Origin: Aureobasidium sp. EXF-3400
Taxonomy: Eukaryota > Ascomycota > Dothideomycetes > Dothideales > Saccotheciaceae
NCBI GenBank assembly: GCA_024195585.1
Contig: SWBL01000134.1
Location: 57,040-121,039 of the forward strand
DNA length: 64,000 nt
Direction of reading: 5' to 3'
Part shown: piece by piece, positions 9,459 through 21,742 of the stretch
Layout of the letters: every line of letters begins with the position of its first letter
Numbering within the stretch: position 1 is the stretch's first letter
The notes under the pieces: model-generated
Database searches by the model: none
Seen by the model: only the letters and a program-made list of their open reading frames with translations
What the model was told of the DNA's origin: nothing
Made by a program: the position numbers and the translations under genes

Positions 9459-12400
9459 ATGGAACGCCTAAAGGGTTCGTGGGAATGGGTCAAAAACCGA
9501 GTGCCCAATCCTTTCAAGCGTGGAAAACCCCATTTTAACTTCATCACAACTCACTGTAAGAAGGTCCAATCTTGCAAAATCAAAGCCATGCTGAGGTAAC
9601 ATTAACACAGACATGTATATGCTGGGATTGACCATAATTGGCTCTATCATGATATATCCTGCTGGCGTGCTACCGTATATCGATGCTCTCTTTTTCGCTG
9701 CAGGTGCAGCCACCCAGAGTGGTCTCAATACGTAAGTAAACCATATGCTCCCAGTTGTGTTATTGCTGACACAACGTAGCATTGATGTCAACAAACTGCA
9801 CACTTATCAACAGGTAAGGGCTTCGCTTGTATCTGTAGGACAACGTTAATGACTGGCCGTGTAGATTGTGCTCTACTTTCTGGCCTGCTTTGCAAATCCA
9901 ATCTTTATAAACACATGCGTAGTCTTTATTCGTCTTTACTGGTTTGAACAACGATTCGACCACATCGTCAAGGAAGCCAGAAATCAACGCCGCACTCGGA
10001 CGAGGTCACGAACTGTCAGTGAATCTCGAGCAGACCCGGATCCAGGACGTGTCGAGATGGGAGTCAACGGCCGTAAGATTACAGTTCTACACCACACCAC
10101 GAAACCAAATGGGATGAGCGCCAGAAGTGCCAACGCCAAAGTCGATGGTATGGACGAAGAGGAACGTATGGAGCATCTTGCTGCAAGTCTCAACGACGCA
10201 CATGGCAGCACATCAGAAAGTGCCGAATCAAGCGAGACGCGAGAGCGAAGGTCGGGCGATGGTGATGAAACTAATTTTATCAACAGAGACGAAGAAGTGG
10301 CCCCGGACATTGTAGTGACTCGAAATGAGAGCGAGGACTCGGGGAATGAGGCAGACGAGAAGTCTGCCGATCAAACTTGGCTGGGCCGAAACCCATCCTT
10401 GAAACGAGAGATCACATTCGCAGATCAAGTCAGACCTTCCGAACACAGACGACAAGCTTCAAATCTTCAATCCGTACCGGAGAGACCGCAGCCAATGCGC
10501 TCAGAAACAGAGCACCATATTGCATTCCTGGAGAGGCAGCGAAATATCAAAGATCAGCAGACTTTGCGCATTCCCAATCCTAGAGAATTTGACCGCGGCG
10601 ATCAGCCTCACGAAGTCGACTCTGACGAAGAAATCGAGGGCCTCAACCGCCAAATAACTAGGAACACTCTGCCTTCATCACCTCGGCTCCGCGGACGTTC
10701 GTCTTCTGATGCCCCATCAGGCCAGCTGAATGGCGATGACCATCCAGTTAGACGTGGCATCATCATCGATGAGCCAGAACGTCCACGACGCGACCGTCAC
10801 CCATCGCCGTCTTCGAGCACTGAACGCTCGCATCGCTTCAACTTACTCGCACCCCTTCGCAAACTTCGTAGCAGACAGCGTGGAGAGAGCACTACGTTCG
10901 GTCGTTCTCTAACTGGCATCACAAACAGAACCTTTAGCTTCACCAAGAGTCAGGACCGTGACATGCAGGACCCTATGCCATATCTAAGTTGGCAACCGAC
11001 GATTGGCCGTAACTCACAGTTCGTGGATCTTAGCGAGGCACAGCGAGAAGAGTTGGGTGGCATTGAATATAGGGCACTCAAGACCCTGGCACTGGTGCTC
11101 GTGTGCTACTTCATCGGATTTCATCTCCTCGGTGTTGTTGTCTTCCTTCCTTGGATACTTGAAAGCAAGAAGTACGGCAGCGTCGTCACTTCGGATGGAC
11201 AGTCCAGGGCGTGGTGGTAAGTAATCGATGATTTCTGTCACCAAAAACAAGTCTAATCAGAGTCTTAGGGGTATCTTCACACCTGCCTCCATGTTTAACG
11301 ATCTTGGGTTTACGCTCACCCCGGACAGCATGATATCTTTCCAGACATCAGTCATGCCCTTGTTGTTTGGATCTTTTCTAATCATCATCGGTAACACTGG
11401 CTTCCCATGCATGCTCCGTTTTGTCATCTGGCTTCTTTCAAAGCTCGTTCCCCATGGTAGCGGGATCTGGGAGGAGCTTCGCTTTTTGCTCGACCATCCT
11501 CGTCGCTGTTTCACGCTCCTGTTTCCGTCAAAGGCCAACTGGTGGCTTTTTGGAGTTCTTGTAGGTCTCAACGCCATCGACCTAATCTTTTTCATCATCC
11601 TGGACATCAACGACTCAACGGTCACTTCTCTTGCCCCAGGATTCCGAGTATTGAACGGCTGGTTTCAGGCTGCTTCTACTCGTACAGCTGGATTTGCTTC
11701 CGTCAACATCGCAGATCTTCACCCAGCCATTCAGGTGTCTTATCTGATTATGATGTATATCTCCGTCTTCCCTGTTGCCATCTCAGTCCGCAGAACCAAT
11801 GTGTATGAAGAAAAATCTCTCGGTATCTTTGCTGGCGAGGAAGAAGAGGATGAGGAGAATCGCAGCTACGTTGGTCAGCATTTGCGTCGACAGCTGAGTT
11901 TCGACTTGTGGTATATTTTCTTGGGCTTCTTCATCATCACTATTGTTGAAGGTCATCGTTTGGAGGACACCAACGCCTACGCCTTCACCATGTTCGCCGT
12001 TCTTTTCGAAATCGTGTCTGCATACGGTACTGTTGGTCTTTCCCTCGGATATCCAACCATCAACGCCTCTTTCAGTGCTGAGTTTGCGACATTGAGCAAG
12101 CTTGTTATCATTGCCATGATGGTTCGCGGGCGGCATCGTGGTCTGCCATACGCCCTAGATCGCGCCATTCTGCTGCCCTCGGAGAATCTCAACAAGAACG
12201 AAGCAGAGGGTGCGACAACTGCTCGCAGTAGCGCTGATGAAGCGCGTCCCTACTCGCGTGCTTCGTCCAATAGAGACAGCAATGTACCTCCTGAAGCCAG
12301 TGGTGCCTCTCTAGACTTCAGCCCCACAGGCTTGAGACAGATGCGTCGTGGTAGTCAGGTCAGCACTAGGTCTGCTGGAACCAGAAGTCAAGCTCCTACA

Positions 12401-12469
12401 AGACGCATGTCCAAGCTCTTGATGAGTGGGTTGAGCGCTGGGCCAACGATGGGCAGGAAATACGACTGA
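9459..12469 (+). CDS. TRK1: Trk-type potassium transporter
   Basis: Plasma-membrane K+ uptake protein of the TrkH/TRK family, 934 residues. Exons are 9459-9555, 9611-9731, 9780-9813, 9865-11216 and 11269-12469. The four pore-loop signatures are present: ATQSGLNT (near residue 70), FNDLGFT (near 547), RTAGFAS and YGTVGLSLGYP. Each has the selectivity-filter glycine. As usual for fungal Trk proteins, a long hydrophilic cytoplasmic loop (about residues 120-480) separates the first and second membrane-pore-membrane units. Here it is rich in charged and Ser residues and could be phosphorylated. The ATG at 9459 gives MERLKGSWEWVKNRVPN just before the first helix. An open frame continues upstream, but without an ATG. 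The C-terminal tail is Ser/Arg-rich. Confidence 0.95.
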
Positions 12470-12923
12470 TCTGTGTGAATTTTGTATAGTGTTTTTTTAT
12501 ATACATCAAATTAGCCAGGCGTTGGGTCGGGATGGCTTGTTTCTCTGGTGGCTCACTTCACAGACACAGTGTAAGCATGTACAGTGCAACATATATCATT
12601 TCTACAGTTCGATATCTCGCAACTCTACTGTGGTCACAAAAATTGCTCTTGTTGTTGAGATACAGCCCGAAGGGTCAAAGCTCTTTAACCGGGTCCACGT
12701 GCGAGGGCGTGGTTTTCAGCCCTACAGTTACGACAATTACGTACATGGCTAGACCAATAGTGCTCTAATCGAGCGTTCGTTATGCGGGAACCAGTAACGA
12801 AATGTTGCTCTTAGCGGCGAAAGGTCATTCTGGTGTCACTTGCACATATTTTTTATCATCGACAACCAGGCCTACATCGTTCACCAAAGGCAGGCTTCTG
12901 GCACGTTGAAGCGCCACATCAGA
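12470..12923. other. Intergenic region between TRK and histidine kinase genes
   Basis: Contains the Trk 3' UTR and the kinase promoter. No repeat or RNA gene seen. The kinase frame is open back to 12798 without an ATG, so a small upstream coding exon of the kinase could lie here. Confidence 0.45.
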
Positions 12924-15514
12924 ATGTGCCCTGCAGCAGCACCCTCAACAGATGACGCTGTTGTACACAAACGTGAGGCGGCGCAAAGAATTACCAGATT
13001 ACTACCTGATGATCAAGACTCTGCTGGCTCGATACCAAAGCCATCACTCGAATGGAAAGGCTCTGTAGAAGAGCTTCTGGGTTTCGGCATAGAAGACATT
13101 CCAACAGAAGAAAGCTGGTGGCTTGCAAGAATTCACCCAGAAGATCTGTTCGATGTGGTCAACAGCCTTGCCAGGATCCTCGCTCCAGCGCCAGACAAGC
13201 CATATGCATCGGAGGCTAGAATTTGGGCCCATAACTACCGCTTCAAACATGCAGATGGACAGTTTCTATTGATCTCAGAGAGGTCGATTGTAGACAGAGA
13301 TGAAAATGGCAACGTGCTTAGCATGACGAGCACAATCTTCGACGCCGAAAAACGAAGAATCGAACGAAAAGCACACAGGGAATTTCTGGACTCAAGGAAC
13401 CAATTCGCTCTCATTGCGAATAACACACCATCGGGCATCTGGATGATGGATCCTCAGGGATACACGACATATATGAACAATGCTGCAGAATCGATCACGG
13501 GCTTCAAATTTGAGGAAATCGCAGGATGGACTTTTCATGCAGCAGTGCATAGTTGCAGGCCGGATGGGCGTCCCTACCCAGTAGCAGAGTGTCCCATCTT
13601 TCGACATCAACAGACTGGAACCGAGGCCATGAACGAATCCGAAGTCTTTGTCCACAAGAACGGAAGCTTTTATGACATCGTTTATAGCGTCTCGCCTATA
13701 GGTGATTATGCTAGTGGCGGTGCGGTTATCGAATTCCGAGACGCAACTGCACAGAAGAAGCTGGAACGAGAACGACTAGCAGCAATTGTCCAGAACGAGC
13801 AACAATCTGTACTTATAAAGGCATCCGAAGACCATAAGGCGAACATGGCTTCATTTGTTTCTTTTGTATGCCACGAGTTACGAAACCCGCTTCAAGGAAT
13901 CTCAAGTGCGACGGTAAGACTGACGTAAATCGAGAAAAGCATTCTTGTTTGACAGAGAGATGCAGGAGTTCCTATCAGAGACATTAGAGAAGTTAGATAC
14001 CTTGACAACAAGCATGGATATCGGCGGCTCGACTGTCAAAGGTGCACTAAATGGAACCACGAACGGACACCGAAATGAGGCTGGTGAAACCCCGAAAACG
14101 GGCTCGACGGGCGTTCCGACTATCGAAGCAATTCGTGATCTGATCGCATATTCTCGGGAGCTTGTTGTAAGTGTTTTGTAATTCAAGGACTTCGACAGAG
14201 AGCTTACCGCATGCATAGTCTAATGTCGCTGTTTGCGCCTCACACCAAGCGCTCATCACGAACAATGTTCTGGATTTGAGCAGGCTTGATGCTGGTAAGG
14301 TAGAGCCCTCATATGACATCGTGGATTTGCGTGCGCTCTCCAAAGAGGCTGTCGGGATGATGGTCTCAAGAGCACGTGTAAAATCCATAAATCTGCGGCT
14401 AGCCAATGACGATGCTCCGCCTTTGTATTTGAAGGCAGATTCGACTCTCATGTCTCAAGTCTTGTTGAATCTGATAGGAAATGCCGTGAAGGTATGATCT
14501 CAATATGCTTTTTCTTGTCGTTGACAGTTAGTTGACTATTCGAGCAGTTCACCCCCGAGAAGGGAAATATCGTGGTTGACATATACTCAGAGCCGCCGGA
14601 TCAAGACGGGCGAGTTGTCTTCCACGGTTCAGTAACTGACGACGGCGTGGGAATGACCGAAGCCGAACAACAGAGACTCTTCAAACGGTTCTCACAAGCC
14701 AACAAACGAGTTGCTCAGACCTACAAGGGCTCAGGACTAGGTCTCAGCATCAGCAAGGAGATTGTAAAGGTGCTAGGTGGCGATATGGCTGTCAAAAGTT
14801 CTGCCGGCATCGGCAGCACTTTCAGCTTCACCACTATGCATGATTGTCCAACCGAGAGCGAGCTGGCGTTGTTCCGTGAACAAGGCAAGAAAACCGGGAT
14901 AACTGCTGTTGCCACAGATCTCGAAAAGTTCGAGATGAACAATTCTGCATCGATACCACCGATACCCAAGTTCAAGAAGATTTGCGTGGCGGAAGACAAC
15001 CCGTTAGTGCACTTCATCACGCAACGATAGTGGTATCTCGAGCTGACCATTTGCAGAATCAACCTTCGTCATCTGTCCAAGAACTTAGAAGTCCTGGGCT
15101 ATGATTTCGTTCTGTGTAATAACGGCAAGGAAGCACTGGACAACTTCACACTACCAGAGTCGGATATTGATGCTGTCATTATTGTAAGTATAAGAGGCCG
15201 CCTATAGCTAGATTGAATGATGGCTAACCAGACCTTAGGACATGAGCATGCCCATCATGGATGGTCTCGAAGCAACACGGCTCATGCGCGAGCACGAAAA
15301 GTCCCACCCGAGCACAAATTCTCGTCGCATACCCATACCCATCATCGCTCTCTCGGGCAACGCCATGAAAGAACAAGTCGAAGAAGCCATGGCAGCAGGC
15401 ACAAGCGATTACATGATCAAGCCCTGCAAAAGAGCCCAACTAAAACTTATGCTCGAACATTGGGAGCGTATCATGCACGATGGATCTGCTCATACGCCGC
15501 TGGTCGCCAAGTGA
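12924..15514 (+). CDS. Hybrid histidine kinase (PAS-PAS-HisKA-HATPase-receiver)
   Basis: A two-component phosphorelay sensor, apparently cytosolic because no membrane helix is seen. Exons are 12924-13913, 13966-14166, 14219-14491, 14548-15002, 15057-15183 and 15239-15514, giving 773 residues. Two PAS/PAC modules occupy about residues 30-290. The H-box is CHELRNPLQG with the phospho-accepting His near 317. The N-box is LLNLIGNAVKFTPEKG and the G-boxes are DDGVGM and GSGLGLSI. The receiver starts at CVAEDNPINL, has its phospho-Asp in IIDMSMPIMDG (near 683) and its conserved Lys in MIKPC (near 743). All catalytic residues are therefore intact. The start is uncertain: 12924 is the first in-frame ATG, and the frame is open upstream. 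Output would normally go to an Ypd1-type phosphotransfer protein, which is not in the window. Confidence 0.9.
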
Positions 15515-16321
15515 TGAAGTATCTGCCTGTATCAGCTTACAAGCTGATTGACCTGCGCCACTAAGGTGAGAAGAAGTCATTATCCACTGATCTAAAGATC
15601 TATAAAATGCATCCCTGCGGATGCCTTCGCCACAAGCCCGCGAATTGACAAAGAAATTACGCTGGTGAAAATTCAGGAGGCAATTGCGCCCTTCGACAAA
15701 CGAAAAATGGTTTTAGCAGTCACATGCTTCGAATAATACTCAAGCGAGTTCAATTTACAAGACTTGCTTCGATGTTAGAGCAGGGACGACGGTGGAATAA
15801 GTAGAAGTTACTGCGAACAAGTACTCACCTGCTCGATCGTATGAGAATTCTTGTATCAGCAGTATCTCACACATCGTTCGAACGATCACGATGCAGTGTC
15901 CTTCGTTATGCAGTGGAGCAGCTTTAGAGTGCAAGTTTCCATTCTTGTCGCTGATTGTAAGCAAAAGAGCTGACAAATAAGATCAGTAGACAGTGTATAA
16001 CACTTGTTCGTACGTGGTTGTTAATCTATCAACCGACCTTTTTTGAAAATGTGATTCCAGAGCTCCTCCCATACCTTATGTAAATGCTAAACCGCTCCCT
16101 TCAAGCCCAACCGATGATGCTGCAGTACTACTCGTAAACGCCATCACAATATCCTATCAAGCAGACAATTTGATGCAAAAAAAGAAAAAAAAAAGAAACA
16201 GGAAGTGCAGAATGTCAACCCCAAATGTTCGAACTCCATAGCCGCGTGCTAGAATAGGGTATCCTTGTCATCTTGAATATCGTGGAGAGGGTATCTGAAA
16301 ACCGAGAGTCCAGCGGTATGT
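15515..16321. other. Convergent intergenic region
   Basis: About 800 bases between the 3' ends of the kinase and rhomboid genes. An A-rich tract lies at 16177-16198. No supported coding or RNA feature. Confidence 0.5.
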
Positions 16322-17885
16322 TCAGGCAGAAGTCATGGGTTCCAAGAAGATGCTGTTACCCAAAGCAAGCAAGTCGCGCTTGCTCGTAGTGTTTGAGAAT
16401 TGTAAGTTACCAACATCGCACCAGTTGTTTACATCCTGCGCCCAAGTTGTCAGCATTTTGTAGAGGGTACACAGAAAGTGTATGACTTACGATACAACTC
16501 AAGTACTTGCACCAAGTACAGCCAGTGCGCCAGACGTAAAAGTTCTTGAGTAAAACGATGAAACCAATCAGAACACCGATCAGGGCGAGAGCACGCACAA
16601 TCCACCATACCCACCACATAGCGCGGCGTCCCTTGAAGAAACCCGCAGGCTGCTTAATGAAGACACGCAAACCCTGGCTGGCCGCGTCTTGAGTAGCGGC
16701 AGGAGCACCGACACTGCTGTAGGGAGGTTCGTCTTCGCCAGTGCGTCGGCGTAGAGCATTGGGTGAGCGTAGAAGGCAGATACCAAGAACTAGACCCATG
16801 AGAAAGCCACCAATATGAGAGAAGTTGTCCAGACCCGGCAAAAGACCGAGGACGAAGGAGATGATGACATCGACAAGAATGAACAAGAGATCCTTGATGG
16901 GACTTTGGCGCTCCCGCCAGGTATACAGAAGCTCGAGTAGGGTCAGAGCCATGATGCCAAAGAGACTGCCAGAACAGCCAGTGGAAGCGATACCAGTAGC
17001 TGCGAAGTTGCCACCAAGAACGAAACCAAAGATGCCAGCACTAAAGTAGACGAGGGTGAAGCGAATGCTGCCAATGGAACGTTCCATGTCACGGCCCAAA
17101 GTCATTTGAAGCAGCATGTTGAAACCAATATGGATGATTCCAGCATGCAAGAAGATGGGAATGATGAAGCGATACCATTGATTTGGGTAGGGGTGGTCTG
17201 TGATGGAACCTCCAGCATGTGGCTCAGGGACACCACCGAAACCACACAACTGAGACAGGGTACATTTTGCATCGTCGCCAGTGTTGGAAGTGGCCCAGGG
17301 GCAAGGCCATGTGATGTTGCCCGAGGCGCGGTCCTGGATGTTGTGCATGTTGTGCATACAGGGCTGATAGCGGGCACCCATGTTGATCAGGACGTAGGGC
17401 GAGGGACCGATCATGGGATTGAATTGTGGATGGATTTCGATGGGGGACTTGGTCAAGACAGCGTTCTTGACAATCTCGGCGATGAAGACAATGATCTGAA
17501 CCAGAGTCAAGAAGTAGCAGACCCAGGTGACACGGCCTGTGAAGTATCGACGCCAGCCCTTGACGGGCGGAGGACGGGGCGGCCTTGAACGGGAGCGTGG
17601 TTTCGCATCTCTGATAAAAGGGTCGTGGTACTCGGGAGTGATGACGGGAGCAGTGCTGGACTGAGACGAGTGCTTTGGACGGTATGTGTGCATGGGCACG
17701 GCATCATCGTCCTGGAAGGGATCACGGCCATCGCTCGGGGTCGGCTGGTTGCTGAGATTGTTGTATGAAGACGAGTAGGAAGGGTAGTGGTTGTCATCAA
17801 AAGGAGAAGTTTGGGCGGTATAGGTGTTGTAGCCAGGATGGTTGTTGTTGGTGGTGCTTGTGTTGTAGTAGTCGCGGGAAGCCAT
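16322..17885 (-). CDS. Rhomboid family intramembrane serine protease
   Basis: Exon 1 is 17885-16491 and exon 2 is 16435-16322, giving 502 residues. The intron joins KYLSCI to DVNNWCDVGNLQ. A long Tyr/Asn/Pro-rich cytosolic N-terminus (about 130 residues) precedes the first helix after GWRRYFTGR. Key rhomboid features are present: HAGIIHIGFNML in the second core helix, the catalytic serine in STGCSGSLFG (near residue 305) and the catalytic histidine in NFSHIGGFLMG (near 355). It is therefore predicted to be active. A Cys-containing segment between helices 1 and 2 (CMHN, CPWA, CTLSQLC) probably faces the lumen or outside. Some fungal rhomboids cleave SREBP-type factors, but I cannot assign this one to that group. 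It shares a divergent promoter with the methyltransferase. Confidence 0.92.
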
Positions 17886-18624
17886 CTGGACGGCGCTTGC
17901 AAGGGCAGGAACGAGTGGCAGTTCAAGTTGGGTGTTGACACTTGACAGTCGACGACGGTGGGCAGGCCAGACAGAAGACAGAGGTCACCGCCAGGGTGAA
18001 AGAGTCTTTCTTATCAACAAAAAGCACAACCGATTCGAGGCAGGCTGGCGTCAGCGTAGTCAGAGCGCTGTGAGGCGCAGTTGGTCGTCAGAGGTATAAG
18101 TTGGTCCTACGCGCACTGCCAACATGGACATGGACACGGACACGGACATCGGAGGGGCTGACAATCTTCCCGCCCTGCCAAGCCTCTGCTGCTGCTGTTG
18201 AAGACGAAGCAGCTCTGCCAGAGTCTGTCTTTCGTCTTGCTGCCCTTTGTCAGAGCACATGAACGAGTCGTAACCGCCGCACCTGTACCCCTACCGACTC
18301 GCTGGGAAGGTTTGCTGTGTGGGATATGGATCCGCCGCCGTCGCAAGCTCGCAAGCGCATTTGATCGGAAGCGGCTGCTCTGTTCAGTGCAGCCCTCCTG
18401 CCTGCATATAGACTTCCACTCTGCTGGGTCGCCCACTCGGCCTATATACTATTGCTCGTCTCCGCTCTGTTTCACTTCTGCGCCCTCCTGTTGCCCTTCG
18501 CCCTCTTGCCTGCTCTACTCCCTCCCTCGACAACTCTCTTTCTCTTCCTTCCTTCCGCCCACCCGAAAGGCCATGCTGTGCGCCGCTTCTCGATTCTATC
18601 TCTGCTGATTGACTGCCTCCCGCC
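17886..18624. other. Divergent promoter region with short repeats
   Basis: About 740 bases between the rhomboid and methyltransferase starts. A hexamer repeat lies at 18122-18145, and a CTG-rich run near 18185. A strongly pyrimidine-rich stretch at about 18440-18570 is typical of a fungal core promoter and leader, here for the methyltransferase gene. Confidence 0.55.
18122..18145 (+). repeat. Hexamer tandem repeat, four copies
   Basis: Four consecutive units of ACATGG/ACACGG, followed by a partial ACATC. It lies in the shared rhomboid/methyltransferase promoter. This is simple-sequence DNA and no function is implied. Confidence 0.6.
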
Positions 18625-19864
18625 ATGTCTCACTCTCCGATACCCATGCCATCCTCGTATTCAGTACATCAGTCTGCGCACTCGCGTCCTTCACCTCCGC
18701 TAATGGACCATCGCGCCCTCTCAAATGACTCGCGCCGCAACGATCATCCCCCACCTCCCGCTCCACACTACGACCAGCCCTCCGCCGCACAACAGAGCGA
18801 AGCCTTCCAACAAGCTCTCAACACAATCGAAGTTCAGGGCTCTTCTGATGAAGACACCTACTCAGACTCGGGCTACGAGGAGAGTCTAAACTCGGCCTTC
18901 TCGTCTTCGACTTCAATGTCCTCTTCTGTGCGCCATTGGGATTTCGAAAACGGTCGTCGCTATCACGCATATCGTCAAGGCCATTATCTGCTACCCAACG
19001 ACGATGCCGAACAAGAGCGCGAAGACATCAAACATGCTACCGTCTTGACTGTTTGCGGTGGCAAGCTGCACTTTGCGCCCATCCCCGAAAACGCCCCAGA
19101 CACCCGCATTCTCGATATAGGCACAGGAACCGGCATCTGGTGCGTCGAGATGGGTGATCAGTATCCTTCTGCCCAAATCACTGGCGTAGACCTAAGTCCC
19201 ATACAGCCAGATTGGGTCCCTCCGAACGTCAATTTCATGGTCGATGACATAGCAAGCGAATGGCTGTACCCTGAAAACCACTTCGACATGGTCCATGCCA
19301 GACACATGGGTGTCGCCATCAAAGACTGGGATCACGTTCTCAATTCAGCATACACACATCTCAAACCAGGTGCATGGCTCGAGTTTTGCGAATTTGACTA
19401 CTGGCCGAGCTGCGATGACGGGACTATGACCGAAGATAATCTCCACTACCAATGGCATGTCCTTGTGACCGAAGGCATGAAGAAAAACGACGTCGATTTG
19501 CACGCCGCCTTGTCATTGAAGAGAAGGGTAGACCGCGCCGGCTTCGAAAACGTGACTGAGAGGATTATGAAAGTTCCTCTTGGTCACTGGCCCAAGAATC
19601 CCCTTCTCAAGAAGGTCGGCAGCTACATGCATGCTGTCCTCTACGACGGTCTCCAAGGTAAGCAATCATTCTAACGCATCACCATTTTCATGTCCTAATG
19701 AATATCTTACAGGCATCTGCATGGGTCCCCTAACGAGAGGTTTGGGCTGGTCAAGGGATCAGGTTGAGCTCTATTTACCTGGAGTACGAAAGGATCTAAA
19801 CAACATGAGTGTGCACACTTATTACAGTCTGCACGTAATCACGGCCCAGAAGCCATACCATTGA
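18625..19864 (+). CDS. LaeA-like SAM-dependent methyltransferase
   Basis: Exon 1 is 18625-19657 and exon 2 is 19713-19864, giving 394 residues. The first 100 residues are Ser/Pro/His-rich and probably disordered. Then come the family hallmarks: ENGRRYHAYRQGHYLLPNDD, the SAM-binding glycine motif ILDIGTGTGIW (near residue 162), the acidic loop ITGVDLSPIQPDWVPPN and FDMVHARHMG. This is the large fungal group around LaeA and its paralogues, which act as regulators or small-molecule methyltransferases. Nothing here says it is LaeA itself, and no secondary-metabolite genes are next to it. The C-terminal SVHTYYSLHVITAQKP is also typical. The intron has donor GTAAGC and acceptor TTACAG. Confidence 0.9.
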
Positions 19865-21742
19865 TGAAAGAGGCTGCTAGATGTATCGTCGCTCATACCA
19901 CTTGTATTCTCGCTTTCCTTTGCTTTTTGACACAGCGGCCCACTGCGACGTCGCCGAATTTCACCTCTACGAGATAGCGTTATACCCAAATACATTTTCT
20001 GTTTAATACTTCTCGGTCTGCCGTCCGTTTTCCGCCTTGTAGAACACGTATGCGGGGATGCTCGTTCATGTCCTGCACAAATAATTGGACCGATGCAACG
20101 ATCGATCCTGCCAATCTATCTCATCTAGACAGCTGCATCGCGCACGCGACGAACCCTCGGGAGTCGGGGTCTCAGGCGATATCGTTCCTCCTTGCATGAA
20201 CAAAGTGTCACCTTCTGCTTTCGAGCATCTTAAAGCCCCGACACGACTGATCGGACGTCAACATTGCACGTTCTTGCAATGGTCTGTAGAATTTTAGAAT
20301 ATGTCGATTTTCCGTTCAATATGTTGGGCGAAAAGAAGACCGAGCGCGGCTCATGGCCTGAGCAAACAGGACACAGCCGAAGGTTGGTCACTCGCTCTTG
20401 GACTGACTCACAATCAGTTTCCTTCTTTCCCGTTGGGCACTTCGATTTCACTCGAACCATACCACCGGTAACATGTCCTTGTCAGATGTTCAGAATGACC
20501 CCGCTCGCTTCCGTGCTTGGTCCACCAAATCCCGAAGAACAAATCAGGAACTGGAGCATAGAATGGACTCTGGTTGAAGGAGAACATGACAAAGTCATCA
20601 TTTAAACACCACACATGGTATTGCACGCAGGGGAGAGATACACTGAGGGAGGGTTAGGTTTCATTAGCCATGCTGCAAGTCAGAACCCCGGCAGACAACG
20701 GCAAGATCCTTTGCACTATCCAACTTCTCTGGCGGGCTAGTCGTATCCCCATGGCTAGTTCCACTCAGCTCACCACTGTCCTGGTAATAACCCTGTGTCA
20801 ATTACTCGCTTGGAGGTCTTCTGGCCGAGAGGCACAAAGCAGGTCAGGGTTGCCGAACGTTCTCACGCATCAATTGGCTGCTCTTCTCTGACTATCGTAC
20901 TATCGAGCAATACTCCACTCGGAGCTGAGAGGTTGCCCTTGAAGCACGACCGACTGTTGAAAGCTCTCTGACCAAAACCCGAACTTCGGAAACCTGGATC
21001 AGAACGGGCGCGTGTCGATTGGTGACTGAGCTTCCAAAGGTTTGCAACTTTCTATCTTCTCGCACTCATGGCCGCGGTTACCAGCTGAACATCATCTCGT
21101 CTACTCCCGGTGCAAGAAAATCAGTGTTCCAATCTACTGCAAATTTCTCTCGATTCTATCGGCCGTACATTCATAACTCACCTAGGCAGAGAATCCCGAA
21201 GATGATTTCTTCGTACGACCATTTCGAAACGACTTGTCGAGTGCGGTACGCGCCTGGGGCTGCTGCTTCGATTGGCTCGGCTGGTGATGGGCACATGTAG
21301 ACGTGCATACGTTTCCCAAGCGATAGGACCTGGCGGTAGAGTTCTGGGGTAGGTAGGTATACACCAAAAAAAATTGGTATCTTTGGAGGGATCTCTTTCA
21401 TGGAAGATACTCGTCGGCGTGGCCTGATTTGATCTGCGAACCAGCATGCTTGATCTGCCTGTTGAGCACATCCCACTTCAACATCTCTAAACGAACAGTG
21501 GCTGGTTGACAACTTGGGCGCCTCCAGGGATACACGCAGCCACTAGAAACACGGTTAAGTTGCACGCTGAGTTATACCGGACTGTTTTGCATTGGACTAG
21601 CTACGCATTTGACCGATTGCTCTCGTGGGAGCATCCATGTCAAGCTCCGTCGACTAAAATACATTGTCAGTTAGGATTGTACCTAGCTCTCTTCCGAATT
21701 CTATCATCCCCCATATCCAGTAGGTAATGTGCCGCCAGGTCT
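19865..21742. other. Large gap (about 1.9 kb), no supported gene
   Basis: This is the largest gene-free stretch, between the convergent methyltransferase and zinc-finger genes. Several open frames of 70-113 codons overlap on both strands with no recognisable domain, signal peptide or coherent splicing. I see no terminal repeats or transposase remnants. It could hold a non-coding transcript or a decayed gene. Confidence 0.45.

Noticed and set aside
16177..16198. A-rich tract as a retroelement poly(A) tail
   Set aside because: No target-site duplication, reverse transcriptase remnant or upstream element is visible. It is simple sequence in a convergent intergenic region.
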